Assembly: GCA_910587865.1 (NCBI GenBank)
Contig: CAJUNX010000001.1
Span: forward strand, 141,243-205,242
DNA from: an uncultured Roseburia sp.
Lineage (GTDB): Bacteria; Bacillota; Clostridia; Lachnospirales; Lachnospiraceae
DNA: 64,000 bases
Direction of reading: 5' to 3'
Shown: one piece after another, positions 50,896-60,587 of the stretch
Numbering within the stretch: position 1 is the first letter of the stretch
Layout: every line of letters begins with the position of its first letter
Program-made: the position numbers and the translations under genes
Notes under the pieces: model-generated
The model's database searches: none
The model's input: the letters and a program-made list of their open reading frames with translations, nothing else
Told to the model about the DNA's origin: nothing

Positions 50896-52184
50896 ATATC
50901 CTGCTGGTTGACGACAATATCTATACGATCCGCGCGCTGCAAAGCGGGATCAATTACAGTGCGCTCGGGATCAGCGGCGTCTATACGGCACGGAGTATGG
51001 AAAAGGCGATAGAGTGGCTGAAACAGGAAGAGATACCGCTGGTGCTGACCGATATCGAGATGCCGAACGGCACCGGACTCCAGCTGTTAGAGTGGATCAA
51101 TGAGAACAAGCCCGGTACAGTGACGCTGTTTTGCACCAGTTACGCCAATTTTGATTATGCGAAAAAGGCGGTGGAGCTGCACAGCTTTGATTACTATTTG
51201 AAGCCGATCCAGTACGAGGATTTGCAGAAGCTGCTGGAAAAAGCGGTAGAAGAGGTGAAAAAGCGCGCGCGGTCGAGGGAAAAGGAGCAGTACGAAACGT
51301 ACTGGAATGACAACATACGCACTTACAAAAGTCATTTTTGGGAGGACGCGCTGTTCTGGGTGGACAGCTACGACGAGGAGGAACTGGAATTTCTGGCCGA
51401 GAGCCGTCATCTCCCATACTCCAGGGAGGACCGGTTTACGGCGGGGATTCTGCGTTTTGAGAAAGAAAAGTCGCGGATGAGTGATTTTCCGGGGAATCTG
51501 GAGCGGTTTGTCGCCGGCAATATTATGACGGAGCTGTGTGAACATGCGGGGCTCCGGATGGAGATGTTTTTGAAGTGCCGCAGAGACACCTGGGCGCTTG
51601 TGTTTTCGCACGGGGCGCAGCTTGAACGTGCGCAGATGGACGGGATGTTCCGGATGCTGCTCGACAATCTGGAGCGGGTGCTGCAATGCAGCGTCTCCGT
51701 GTGTTATGCGTACGGATGCACGTTTCAGGATGTGCGCGGGCGCTATATGCTGCTGGAGGATTTCTGCCGGGAACATGCGCCGCGGGAGAGCTATGTGGTG
51801 GACATTGACCGGTTTGCAAAGCGGATGTATGAGATGGGGGAACCGGGCGAGGCGCAGCGGGCGGAGTGCGCGATCCGGAAGGTGAAGCAGTATATCGATG
51901 AACATTTCTGTGAGAATATCACGCGTGACACGCTCGGGGAGATCGTGTATCTGAGCCCGGGCTATCTCGCGGCGACCTTTAAGAAAGTGATCGGGAGCTC
52001 GCTGGGCAGCTACATTATCGAAAAGCGGATGGAGAAGGCGAAGGATCTTCTGGCTGAGGGGAACCTCACGGTGTCTGAGGTGGCGTTTGCGGTCGGGTAT
52101 GATAATTTTACATATTTTTCGCGGCTGTTTAAAAATAAGGTCGGGATTATGCCGAAGGAATATCGGAAGGGGAGGAAGAAGTAG
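50892..52184 (+). CDS. Response regulator, YesN/AraC type (430 aa)
   Basis: Receiver domain at 1-120 (NILLVDDNIYTIRALQSGI; Asp in LVLTDIEMPNGTG; Lys in YYLKPIQ), a long middle region (120-320) found in larger YesN proteins, and an AraC-type double helix-turn-helix at about 330-428 (TLGEIVYLSPGYLAATFKKVIGSSLG, VGYDNFTYFSRLFKNKVGIMPKEYR). Co-translated with the kinase (ATGA). It should regulate the binding-protein/permease genes that follow, as is usual for YesN next to LplA/B/C-type importers. Confidence 0.93.
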   Translation: MNILLVDDNIYTIRALQSGINYSALGISGVYTARSMEKAIEWLKQEEIPLVLTDIEMPNGTGLQLLEWINENKPGTVTLFCTSYANFDYAKKAVELHSFDYYLKPIQYEDLQKLLEKAVEEVKKRARSREKEQYETYWNDNIRTYKSHFWEDALFWVDSYDEEELEFLAESRHLPYSREDRFTAGILRFEKEKSRMSDFPGNLERFVAGNIMTELCEHAGLRMEMFLKCRRDTWALVFSHGAQLERAQMDGMFRMLLDNLERVLQCSVSVCYAYGCTFQDVRGRYMLLEDFCREHAPRESYVVDIDRFAKRMYEMGEPGEAQRAECAIRKVKQYIDEHFCENITRDTLGEIVYLSPGYLAATFKKVIGSSLGSYIIEKRMEKAKDLLAEGNLTVSEVAFAVGYDNFTYFSRLFKNKVGIMPKEYRKGRKK

Positions 52185-52272
52185 GAGCAGAGGGAGCGGA
52201 AGAGACGTATTTTTAGCGCGGAGAAGGGGGGCGGGCGCCGGAGTCAGCCGCCGGGGAATGCTAAAGAGAGAG

Positions 52273-52375
52273 AAGGGGCTGTTGCAAAACAGTGTATGCA
52301 CACAATATATGGTATGGATATCGGTGGTATCACAATCATATATTGTGGAATTGCCGGATTTTGCGACAGCCCCTT
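52273..52375. repeat. Palindromic MITE-like element between response regulator and binding protein 1
   Basis: 17-bp ends AAGGGGCTGTTGCAAAA (52273-52289) and TTTTGCGACAGCCCCTT (52359-52375), one G-T mismatch; inside, CACAATATA (52301-52309) pairs with TATATTGTG (52339-52347). The right end plus TTTATTG could act as a terminator after the regulator gene. The end sequence resembles ends of some insertion sequences. No target duplication found. The rest of the 327-base gap carries the leader copy at 52415. Confidence 0.75.
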
Positions 52376-52414
52376 TATTGCAGTTTCAAATTGCGGATAA
52401 AAAATAATGCGAAA

Positions 52415-52511
52415 AGTGCAAGTCCTCATTCGGATTGTGAAAGAAAATATTCGGGCGATTGGATAAAATACTCCTGTAAAATCAATCCATAAGAGAATAA
52501 GGAGGAAAACA
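52415..52511 (+). promoter_or_regulatory. Duplicated leader, copy 1 (upstream of binding protein 1)
   Basis: 97 bases nearly identical to 54158-54254. Contains TTGTGA (52435-52440) and an AT-rich stretch GGATAAAATA; no clean 17-nt promoter. Conservation of the block GTGAAAGAAAATATTCGGGC between copies suggests a regulator site. Confidence 0.6.
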
Positions 52512-54125
52512 ATGAAAAAACGACTTGCGTATTTACTTGCCATGGCAATGGGGCTGAGTGTACTTGCCGGCTGCGGCGGCGGGGGTGCCGAAACAGGCGG
52601 AGACAGCGGATCCGGCGGTGCGTCCGCGGGCGGAAACGTCGGATCCGGCGCTTCCACGGAAAACGGCGGAGGAACAGACGCTGACGCCGGTGCGGAAAAC
52701 GGCGGAGCCGGTTCTGCGGGTGTGGAGATCGACTTCGACGAAGAGCCGTATGAGGCGACGCTGATGTACTGGGTTGGAAATGATGCGAGAGATTTGGAGT
52801 CCGTGGAGGCGGCTTTTAACGAGCTGACGCTTTCGCAGCTGAATATGAAGGTGAATCTGATGCCGATGACGATGGGGACCTATATCCAGCAGATTCAAAT
52901 GGTGCTGTCTTCCGACGACGATCTGGATGTATTTCCGTTTTTCGGATCGAATATGGGCGGGTATATTGATGCTGAGTATCTGATCGATATGAGCGGGTAT
53001 ATGGATACCTACGGACAGGATCTGGTCGAGATCATCGGTGAGGAAGATATTGAGTGCGGAAAGCTGAACGATTTTTTGGCGGGTGTGCCGAACATGCATG
53101 AACGAACCAATCCGGTGATCTTTGTTCTGCGCACGGATCTGCTGGAAGAAAGCGGATTTCAGGCAGAAGATATCAGTGGAGTGGAAGATCTGACGCAGGT
53201 GTTCGCGGCCGTTCATGAGAAACACCCGGAAATAACGATATATGGCGGGCAGAATACGCTTGCTTACCCGCTGCAGATCTCCGTGGCGGTGATGGATCCG
53301 CTTGGCGGAGGCAATTTCGGTGTGCTGCCGGATGAGGGCCAGTCCACAACCGTAGTGAACTGGTATGAGACGGAGGAATTTACGGAGGCATGTAAGCTGA
53401 TGCGCTCCTGGTATGAGGCGGGATATGTCTCCGCAGATTTCGCAACCTGTACGGATACCGGAGAATCCCTCATGCGTGCAGGTAATCTGTTTTGTTTCTC
53501 GACGGCAGGAAAACCGAATTCCAAGGCGGAAAAGGATGCCATGACCGGATACGACACCACGATCATCAAGGTGACGCCGGACGCATGCTACACACAGACA
53601 ACCAATGCGCTGCTTTACGGTATTTCGGGCAATTCCGAGGATCCGGAGAAGGCAATGCTGCTGTTGAACTGGATCTATGCGACGAAGGAGGCAAACGATC
53701 TGCTGAACTGGGGGATTGAGGGCAAGGATTATGTTGTGACAGAGGACGGGACGATTGATTACCCGGAAGGTGTGACGATCGATAATGTCGGATATCATCA
53801 GGATACCGGATGGGCCCAGCTGAATCAGTATAACAGCTATGTCTGGACCGGGAACGATGCAGACGTGTGGGATCAGTATCAGGCGGTGCGCGATTCGGCG
53901 ATCATGTCGAAGGCGTACGGATTCTTCTTCGATACCACACCGGTGCTGAATGAGCTGTCTGCACTGACGGCGGTCAGTGAGGAATACCTGACCACGATCG
54001 GAAGCGGATCGGTGGACCCGGAGGCCGCGATTGCGGAGTTTAACGAAAAGCTGTATGCCGCGGGGCTTCAGACCGTGATCGACGAGAAGCAGGAGCAGCT
54101 CGACGCATGGCTCGCGGAGCAGTAG
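52512..54125 (+). CDS. LplA-type sugar-binding lipoprotein 1
   Basis: 537 residues. Lipobox VLAGC (Cys21), then a Gly/Ser/Thr-rich linker (about 22-72), then a type 1 solute-binding fold: EATLMYWVGNDARDLESV, LDVFPFFGSNMGGYI, and the C-terminal IDEKQEQLDAWLAEQ, which matches DUF3502-type LplA proteins. Very similar to the next gene over its whole length. GGAGG before the ATG. The pair probably feeds the permeases at 56037 and 57000. Confidence 0.93.
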   Translation: MKKRLAYLLAMAMGLSVLAGCGGGGAETGGDSGSGGASAGGNVGSGASTENGGGTDADAGAENGGAGSAGVEIDFDEEPYEATLMYWVGNDARDLESVEAAFNELTLSQLNMKVNLMPMTMGTYIQQIQMVLSSDDDLDVFPFFGSNMGGYIDAEYLIDMSGYMDTYGQDLVEIIGEEDIECGKLNDFLAGVPNMHERTNPVIFVLRTDLLEESGFQAEDISGVEDLTQVFAAVHEKHPEITIYGGQNTLAYPLQISVAVMDPLGGGNFGVLPDEGQSTTVVNWYETEEFTEACKLMRSWYEAGYVSADFATCTDTGESLMRAGNLFCFSTAGKPNSKAEKDAMTGYDTTIIKVTPDACYTQTTNALLYGISGNSEDPEKAMLLLNWIYATKEANDLLNWGIEGKDYVVTEDGTIDYPEGVTIDNVGYHQDTGWAQLNQYNSYVWTGNDADVWDQYQAVRDSAIMSKAYGFFFDTTPVLNELSALTAVSEEYLTTIGSGSVDPEAAIAEFNEKLYAAGLQTVIDEKQEQLDAWLAEQ

Positions 54126-54157
54126 ATCATTTCTATAGGAAATAAAATAATACAGAT

Positions 54158-54254
54158 AGTGCAAGTCCTCATTCGGATTGTGAAAGAAAATATTCGGGCG
54201 ATCGGATAGAATAATCCCATAAAATCAATTCTGAAGAGAATGAGGAGGAGAACA
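54158..54254 (+). promoter_or_regulatory. Duplicated leader, copy 2 (upstream of binding protein 2)
   Basis: Second copy of the 52415-52511 block; it puts the same control signals before both genes. Confidence 0.6.
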
Positions 54255-55844
54255 ATGAAAAAACGACTTGCACTTTTACTTACCCTGGCAATGGGGATCA
54301 GTGTACTTGCAGGCTGCGGCGGCGGGGATGCCGAAACAGGCGGGGACAGCGGATCCGGCAGTGCGTCCGCGGGCGGAAACACCGGATCCGGCGCCGTTTC
54401 CACAGAGGCAGGCGGCGGGGACGGCGCCGGATCCGCCGGCGTGGAGATCGACTTCGACGAAGAGCCGTATGAGGCGACCTTAATGTACTGGGCGGCAAAC
54501 GATGCCCGTGACTTAGAGTCCGTATCGGCAGCATTCAACGAACTGACTTTGTCCCAGCTGAATATGAAGGTAAATCTGATGCCGCTGACATTCGGTACCT
54601 ACACGCAGCAGATTCAGATGATCCTTTCCTCAGACGATGCGCTGGATGTCTTCCCATACTGGGGATCGAACCTGGGAAGCTACATTGATGCGGATTATCT
54701 GGTCGACATGAGTGAATATATGGATACCTACGGACAGGATCTTGTCAGTGTGATCGGAGAAGAGGATATTGCGTGCGGGAGCTTAAACGGATTTCTGGGT
54801 GGCGTGCCAAATATGCATGAGCGGACTAACCCGATGTGCTTTATCATGCGGACAGACCTTTTAGAGGAAACCGGATTTACCGCAGATGACATTAAAACGG
54901 CGGAAGACATGACGCAGATTTTTGCAGCGGTACATGAGAAGCACCCGGATATCACGGTATACGGCGGTTCGAATAGTTCCGCCTACCCGATCGGAATCAG
55001 CCTTTCCATCGTTGATCCGATGGGCGGCGGAAACTTCGGCGTATTGCCGGATAACGGGCAGACCACGACAGTGGAGAACTGGTATGAGAGCGAGACCTTT
55101 ATGGATGCCTGCAAGCTTGTGAGAAGCTGGTACGAGGCCGGTTATACCTCCGCAGACTTTGCGACCTGTACGGATTCCGGGGAATCCCTGATGCGTGCCG
55201 GAAAGCTGTTCTGCTTCACGGCGCCCGGCAAGCCGAATACCAAAGCGGAGAAGGATGCGCAGACCGGATATGATACGACCTGCGTGATCGTAAGCCCGAA
55301 CGTGTGTTACACACAGACGACAAATGGTATTCTCTACGGTATTTCCAGCAACTCCGAGGATCCGGAGAAGGCGATGATCCTGTTAAACTGGCTCTATGCG
55401 TCCAAGGAGGCAAATGACCTGCTTAACTGGGGAATCGAGGGCAGGGATTATGTCGTGAAAGACGACGGAACGCTCGATTATCCGGAGGGCGTGACAGCCG
55501 ACAATGTCGGATATCATCAGGATTACGGCTGGGCGCTGATGAACCAGTACTGCAGCTATGTGTGGACCGGAAATGACCCGGATGTCTGGGATCAGTATCA
55601 GGCGATACGCGATTCCGCCGAGGTGTCAAAGGCGTACGGATTTTTCTTTGATTCCGCGCCGGTGGTCAATGAGATTTCCGCACTTACGGCAGTCAGCGAT
55701 GAGTATCTGAATTCGATTGGTACGGGTTCCGTGGATCCGGAGACGGCGATCGCAGAGTTCAATCAGAAGCTGTATGACGCCGGGTTACAGACCGTGATCG
55801 ACGAGAAGCAGGCGCAGCTCGACGCATGGCTCGAAGAGCAGTAA
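54255..55844 (+). CDS. LplA-type sugar-binding lipoprotein 2
   Basis: 529 residues, paralog of the preceding gene, with the same lipobox (VLAGC), linker and fold, and conserved end IDEKQAQLDAWLEEQ. The linker is about 8 residues shorter. Differences are scattered (for example YTQTTNGILYGISSNSEDP against YTQTTNALLYGISGNSEDP), as expected of a fairly recent tandem duplication with some divergence. ATG 54255 has GGAGGAG. The two proteins may bind different glycans or simply raise the dose. Confidence 0.93.
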   Translation: MKKRLALLLTLAMGISVLAGCGGGDAETGGDSGSGSASAGGNTGSGAVSTEAGGGDGAGSAGVEIDFDEEPYEATLMYWAANDARDLESVSAAFNELTLSQLNMKVNLMPLTFGTYTQQIQMILSSDDALDVFPYWGSNLGSYIDADYLVDMSEYMDTYGQDLVSVIGEEDIACGSLNGFLGGVPNMHERTNPMCFIMRTDLLEETGFTADDIKTAEDMTQIFAAVHEKHPDITVYGGSNSSAYPIGISLSIVDPMGGGNFGVLPDNGQTTTVENWYESETFMDACKLVRSWYEAGYTSADFATCTDSGESLMRAGKLFCFTAPGKPNTKAEKDAQTGYDTTCVIVSPNVCYTQTTNGILYGISSNSEDPEKAMILLNWLYASKEANDLLNWGIEGRDYVVKDDGTLDYPEGVTADNVGYHQDYGWALMNQYCSYVWTGNDPDVWDQYQAIRDSAEVSKAYGFFFDSAPVVNEISALTAVSDEYLNSIGTGSVDPETAIAEFNQKLYDAGLQTVIDEKQAQLDAWLEEQ

Positions 55845-55892
55845 ACAATTCAGAAGAAAAAGCAGCTATTTGTGGCTGCTGTGCATGTGACA

Positions 55893-55914
55893 GGGGCTGT
55901 TGCAAAATCCGGCA
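55893..55914. repeat. Single end of the 52273-type element
   Basis: GGGGCTGTTGCAAAATCCGG and the following CA match the reverse complement of the right end of 52273-52375 with one mismatch. No opposite end is found, so it is a fragment. Confidence 0.6.
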
Positions 55915-56036
55915 CGGCCTCTGTTCCTATGCGGAGCTTTGTGCATCCTCTGGAGGAGATATTCATCTGTGTGAGTGCGATGGAACCGTCTGACAGAGGA
56001 TGGCTCAATAATGATAAAAATGCAGGATAGAAAGGT

Positions 56037-56984
56037 ATGGTGACAGGTTTGAAGAAGAATAAGAAAAAAGAGAAACTGACCTGGGTGCAGTTTAAGCAGT
56101 ATATTCCGCTTTATCTGATGCTGCTTCCGGCGCTGATTTACTTATTTATCAACAACTATATCCCCATGACGGGTATTGTGGTCGCCTTTAAGAAATACAG
56201 CAAGAAAAAAGGGATCTACGGCAGCAACTGGAACGGACTGGAGAACTTTGAATATCTGTTCAAAAATGACGCGGGTCTGATTATAAGAAATACCCTGCTC
56301 TACAATATTGTATTTATCGTACTTGGCATGGTGGTCGGCGTGACGCTTGCCATCCTGATCACGGATGTCATGTCAAAGCGGTTAAAGAAGCTGTATCAGA
56401 GTGCGATCATGCTTCCGTTTCTGATTTCCATCGTGATTGTCAGCTATATCGTGTTCGCATTCTTAAGTGTGGAAAACGGTATGGTCAATAACAGCCTCTT
56501 AAAGCCGCTTGGCCTGTCCCCGGTACAGTGGTATGCGGAGCCGAAATACTGGCCATTTATACTTACGTTTGTAAATATATGGAAAGGCTGCGGATACGGA
56601 ACCCTGATCTACATCGCGGGGATCGTGGGGATTGACCCGTCGTTTTACGAGGCGGCAAGACTCGACGGTGCGACCAGATGGCAGCAGATCACAAAGATCA
56701 CGATTCCGTGTCTGGTGCCGTCTCTGATCACAATGACGATGTTAAGCCTCGGCCGGATCTTTGCCTCGGACTTCGGTCTGTTCTATCAGGTGCCGCAGAA
56801 CTCGGGCGCGCTGTTTTCCGTGACGCAGACCATCGATACCTATGTGTACCGCGCCCTGATCTCCTCAGGCGGAATCGGACGAAGCGCGGCCGCCGGATTT
56901 TTCCAGTCTGTGGTCGGATTTGCGCTGGTGATGGGAGCAAACGCGCTGGTGCGCAGGATCAGCCGTGAAAATGCAATGTTCTAG
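56037..56984 (+). CDS. LplB-type sugar ABC transporter permease
   Basis: 315 residues with six membrane helices, the first in LYLMLLPALIYLFINNYIPM. The EAA loop is EAARLDGATRWQQITKITIPCL. The form of the N terminus (Lys-rich, MTGIVVAFKKYSKKKGIYGS) is typical of LplB. The gap to the binding protein (192 nt) has no clear promoter. No ATPase gene is nearby, so an MsmX-type shared ATPase is expected. Confidence 0.93.
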   Translation: MVTGLKKNKKKEKLTWVQFKQYIPLYLMLLPALIYLFINNYIPMTGIVVAFKKYSKKKGIYGSNWNGLENFEYLFKNDAGLIIRNTLLYNIVFIVLGMVVGVTLAILITDVMSKRLKKLYQSAIMLPFLISIVIVSYIVFAFLSVENGMVNNSLLKPLGLSPVQWYAEPKYWPFILTFVNIWKGCGYGTLIYIAGIVGIDPSFYEAARLDGATRWQQITKITIPCLVPSLITMTMLSLGRIFASDFGLFYQVPQNSGALFSVTQTIDTYVYRALISSGGIGRSAAAGFFQSVVGFALVMGANALVRRISRENAMF

Positions 56985-56999
56985 GGATGGAGGATAACT

Positions 57000-57890
57000 A
57001 TGATAAATTCAAAAGCAAATCGAAGATATCAGGTCATTATCAATATTGTTCTGCTGCTGGTGACAGTGATCATGATCGCGCCGCTGGTGCTTTTGTTTAT
57101 GTCCTCTGTTTCGTCAGAGGCGTCACTGTTAAATAACGGATATTCCTTCTGGCCGGAAGAATTCAGTCTCTCGGCGTATCAGTATATTCTGGCAAACGGG
57201 CAGACGATTTTCAGAGCTTACGGTGTGACGATCCTTGTGACGGTTGTGGGAACGTCGATTAACCTGCTGCTGTGCTCTATGGCAGCGTATGCGCTGTCGA
57301 TTCAGAAGCTGCCGTTCCGGAATATCATCAGCTTTTTTATTTTCTTTACGATGCTCTTTAACGGCGGTCTGGTTCCGTCCTACCTGATGTGGACCAGCAT
57401 GTTCCATATTAAGAATACGATCTGGGCTCTGATTGTGCCGAACTTTTTATGCGGCGCGATGAATATCATCCTGATCCGGACGTATTTTATGACGAGTATC
57501 CCGGAAGCGCTCTACGAGGCGGCAAAGATTGACGGAGCTTCCTATCTGTACATATTCCGCAAGATCGCGGTGCCGATGGGAGTGCCGATCTTCGTGACAG
57601 TGGGTCTGTTTTCCGGACTGGGGTATTGGAATGACTGGACAAATGGTTTATACTATATTAATGATGCAAAGCTTTACAGCATCCAGACGCTGCTTAACAA
57701 GATGATCCAGGATATTCAGGCGCTGCAGGCCAACGCGACGGCGGCGTCAAGCGGCGCGGCGATGCAGATCCCGACGGTCAGCGTCCGTATGGCGATCGCA
57801 TTTGTGGCGCTGGCGCCGATCCTTGCGATCTATCCGTTCCTGCAGAAGTATTTTGCGGAAGGTATTGCGATGGGAGCTGTGAAGGGCTGA
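57000..57890 (+). CDS. LplC-type sugar ABC transporter permease
   Basis: 296 residues, six membrane helices, EAA loop EAAKIDGASYLYIFRKIAVPM. C terminus KYFAEGIAMGAVKG is standard. Starts 15 nt after the LplB-type gene. Partner permease of the same importer. Confidence 0.94.
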   Translation: MINSKANRRYQVIINIVLLLVTVIMIAPLVLLFMSSVSSEASLLNNGYSFWPEEFSLSAYQYILANGQTIFRAYGVTILVTVVGTSINLLLCSMAAYALSIQKLPFRNIISFFIFFTMLFNGGLVPSYLMWTSMFHIKNTIWALIVPNFLCGAMNIILIRTYFMTSIPEALYEAAKIDGASYLYIFRKIAVPMGVPIFVTVGLFSGLGYWNDWTNGLYYINDAKLYSIQTLLNKMIQDIQALQANATAASSGAAMQIPTVSVRMAIAFVALAPILAIYPFLQKYFAEGIAMGAVKG

Positions 57891-57899
57891 ATGGGGAGA

Positions 57900-57968
57900 A
57901 GAACTTCTGACATTGTCAGTGCCTTTATGAGGTCACTGCCCAAAAAGTTCTGCGTCACCTTTGGTGAC
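57900..57968 (+). other. Two adjacent hairpins after the permease gene
   Basis: AGAACTT (57900-57906) with AAGTTCT (57945-57951), holding an inner CAGTGCC/GGTCACTG stem; then GTCACC-TTT-GGTGAC (57954-57968). No T run follows. They could slow transcription or mark an mRNA processing point before the esterase gene. Confidence 0.4.
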
Positions 57969-58030
57969 ATTTCTCACATTAGAAGAATGCAGAAACGGCA
58001 TTTTTCACGGATGAAAGGAGAGGATTTCAG

Positions 58031-58819
58031 ATGGCAGTTTTTCAGTGTAATGTGATTTCGTATGTTCTGACGAGGACGGTGGATATCACCGTGATCATTC
58101 CGAGTACGACGATTCCCGAGTCGATGGCGACTATGATGGGAAATACGGATGCGCCGGCGCCGAGCCATGTGGTGAAGGAAAAATATCCGGTGCTCTATCT
58201 GATGCACGGCATGGGAAATAACCATGCGCAGTGGCGTGGGTATACAAATGCAGAGCTGTTTGCGGAGGAGCGCAACATTGCGGTTGTGATGATTTCCGGG
58301 GAAAACAAATTTTACCGGGATGCTCCGGACGGAGACAAATTCTTTGATTTTGTGTCGAAGGAAGTGCCGGAGTTCGTGACGAATTATTTCCCGATCTCTG
58401 ATGCGCCGGAGCACAGCTATATCGCGGGACTTTCGATGGGAGGCTACGGGGCGCTGCTGCACGGATTTACACATCCGGAGCGCTTTGCGGCGATCGGATC
58501 CTTTTCCGGTGCGGTGATGCCTGCGGAGGTAAACGGTACCGTGAACCCGGACATCGATGTCACCTGTCTGGCAAAGGCTGCGCTTGACGGGGGAAAGAAG
58601 GTTCCGCCGCTCTATATTGCCTGCGGGGAGGATGATTTTCTCTTCCAGCTGAATACGGAGTTTGTGAACACCTTAAAAGAACATCACGCGGATGTCACCT
58701 GGGTGCCCGTGCCCGGATTCACGCATGAGTGGCGTTTCTGGAACCAGCAGATTGAGGAGTTCTTAAAGTGGATCCCGCGGACGGACGGCTACGCGGCGCA
58801 GGGCAAACGGCAGATCTGA
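58031..58819 (+). CDS. Esterase (D/S-formylglutathione hydrolase-like alpha/beta hydrolase)
   Basis: 262 residues, no signal peptide. Alpha/beta-hydrolase with nucleophile in GLSMGGYGALL (Ser of GxSxG), oxyanion region YLMHGMGNNHAQW, acid residue likely in ACGEDDFLF and catalytic His in GFTHEWRFW. The family (esterase_D) includes acetyl-xylan and feruloyl esterases, which suits the glycan import setting. AAAGGAGAGGA before the ATG. Substrate unproven. Confidence 0.9.
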   Translation: MAVFQCNVISYVLTRTVDITVIIPSTTIPESMATMMGNTDAPAPSHVVKEKYPVLYLMHGMGNNHAQWRGYTNAELFAEERNIAVVMISGENKFYRDAPDGDKFFDFVSKEVPEFVTNYFPISDAPEHSYIAGLSMGGYGALLHGFTHPERFAAIGSFSGAVMPAEVNGTVNPDIDVTCLAKAALDGGKKVPPLYIACGEDDFLFQLNTEFVNTLKEHHADVTWVPVPGFTHEWRFWNQQIEEFLKWIPRTDGYAAQGKRQI

Positions 58820-58908
58820 CAGAGCGGATCTTCCCGCCCGTTCTGTTCCAAATGCGACAAAATCGACATGCAGACCGGAAAAATGCCACTATGAATGCCG
58901 TGAAAAGA

Positions 58909-58917
58909 TGCTATAAT
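58909..58917 (+). promoter_or_regulatory. Extended -10 promoter before the type-B carboxylesterase
   Basis: TGCTATAAT (58909-58917) is an extended -10, 35 nt before the ATG at 58952. The region further upstream has no good -35. Confidence 0.5.
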
Positions 58918-58951
58918 TACAGAAAAGAATATGAGTTTGGAGGGAAAGAAG

Positions 58952-60514
58952 ATGGAACACACATTTTGCTACAATCCGGAAAGCGCGGTGGTGACCACCA
59001 CAAAGGGTAAGGTCAGAGGGTATGTCTATGACAATATCTCCATATTTAAAGGTATCCCTTACGCAAAGGCAGAGCGTTTCCACGCACCGGAACCGATGGA
59101 TCCATGGGACAATGTGCTCGAGGCGACGAGCTACGGGTTTGTCTGTCCGCTCCTGGATTCGGAGTCGAAGCCGAACGGGGAGCTGATGGTACCGCACCGC
59201 TACTGGGTGATGAATGAGAACTGTCAGAACTTAAACGTGTGGACGCCGGCCTGCGACGGTACGAAGCGTCCGGTTCTGGTATGGCTGCACGGCGGCGGCT
59301 ATGAGGCGGGTTCCGCGATCGAGCAGATCGCGTATGAAGGCGAGAATATGTGCCGGATCGGGCAGGTTGTCGTGGTGTCGGTCAATCACAGACTGAACAT
59401 CTTAGGCTACTGCGATCTTTCCGCATTCGGAAAAGAGTATGAGAATTCCGGCAACGCAGGTACGGCAGATATCGTTGCCGCGCTGCAGTGGGTACATGAC
59501 AATATCGAAGCGTTCGGCGGCGACCCGGCGAATGTGACCGTCTTCGGACAGTCCGGCGGCGGCGCGAAGGTGACGACGCTTTTACAGACACCGGCAGCGG
59601 ACGGCCTGTTCGCGAAGGGAATCAATATGAGCGGCGTGATCGGTCCGGTGCTCGCGGATGCAGAGGGCAGCGGCGAGGACATGGTGCGCGCGATGATGGC
59701 GGAGCTTAAGATCGAAGACGTAAAAGAGCTTGAGAAGGTTCCGTACGCTGCGCTCGCAGACGCTTACAAAAAGGTGAAGCCTCAGCTTGCGGCGGAAGGG
59801 AAAAATGTCGGCTGCAAGCCGTTCCCGAATGCATATTATGTGGGAACGCCGGAGAAGCACGGATTCCGTCAGGAGAGCTCGCAGGTTCCGATGATGATCG
59901 GAAGCGTGTTCGGGGAGTTCACTTCCTTTGCACCGACCACCTACCGCAGGGATCAGCTGACCGCAGAGGAAGGCGAGGCGATGGTGAAGGAGTTCTTCGG
60001 GGAGGAGCAGGCGGCGGAGCTTTTACCGCTGTTTCAGGCGGCTTACCCGGAGCGCAATCCGGTGGATCTTCTGGTGCTTGATTTTGTCTTCCGGTCTCCG
60101 GAGAAGGAATACATCGAGAAGAGAAGCGCGTTAAACGAGTGCACTTATGCATATCTGTTTAATCAGGATCTTCCGGTGGACGGCGGACGCACGCCGTGGC
60201 ACTGCTCGGATATTCCGTATGTGTTCCACAATACGGAGCTCGTACCGGTGACACAGGATCCGGGTGTGACGGAGAAGCTTGAGAACCAGATTTTTGAGAG
60301 CGTGATGGCATTTGCGCGCACGGGATGTCCGGATAACGATACGATCCCGCACTGGCCGGCAAGTTCCGCGGATACGGAGAACACGATGGTATTTGACTCG
60401 GATACGAAGCTGCGTCCTGATTTTGACAAAGAGCTGATGCCTCTGTTTACAAAATATATGGGACCGATTTTCATGAAGAATATGCAGCGTATGATGGGGA
60501 ATGTACAGCACTGA
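58952..60514 (+). CDS. Type-B carboxylesterase
   Basis: 520 residues. Typical COesterase order: KGIPYAKAERFH near the N terminus, the oxyanion site WLHGGGYEAGS, nucleophile FGQSGGGAKV (Ser of GxSxG), and the catalytic His in GRTPWHCSDIPYVF. No signal peptide, so cytoplasmic. ATG 58952 has GGAGGGA; the 58931 ATG lies before that site. With the previous esterase it may strip acyl groups from imported oligosaccharides. Substrate unknown. Confidence 0.92.
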   Translation: MEHTFCYNPESAVVTTTKGKVRGYVYDNISIFKGIPYAKAERFHAPEPMDPWDNVLEATSYGFVCPLLDSESKPNGELMVPHRYWVMNENCQNLNVWTPACDGTKRPVLVWLHGGGYEAGSAIEQIAYEGENMCRIGQVVVVSVNHRLNILGYCDLSAFGKEYENSGNAGTADIVAALQWVHDNIEAFGGDPANVTVFGQSGGGAKVTTLLQTPAADGLFAKGINMSGVIGPVLADAEGSGEDMVRAMMAELKIEDVKELEKVPYAALADAYKKVKPQLAAEGKNVGCKPFPNAYYVGTPEKHGFRQESSQVPMMIGSVFGEFTSFAPTTYRRDQLTAEEGEAMVKEFFGEEQAAELLPLFQAAYPERNPVDLLVLDFVFRSPEKEYIEKRSALNECTYAYLFNQDLPVDGGRTPWHCSDIPYVFHNTELVPVTQDPGVTEKLENQIFESVMAFARTGCPDNDTIPHWPASSADTENTMVFDSDTKLRPDFDKELMPLFTKYMGPIFMKNMQRMMGNVQH

Positions 60515-60587
60515 TCCGACAGTGATACGGCTTTTGGCCGGGGCGGCTGTCAGGAAGGGGATTGCGGACCCTGCCTGCGGATCGCGC

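Noticed and set aside
51087..52301. 404-codon minus-strand frame opposite the response regulator
   Set aside because: Opposite a clear receiver/AraC protein; no plausible start site and composition rich in His/Arg/Pro typical of shadow frames.
52533..54164. 543-codon open frame on the minus strand opposite binding protein 1
   Set aside because: It lies wholly opposite a gene with lipoprotein signal, ribosome site and a conserved paralog; its translation has no recognisable domain. A shadow frame in GC-rich DNA.
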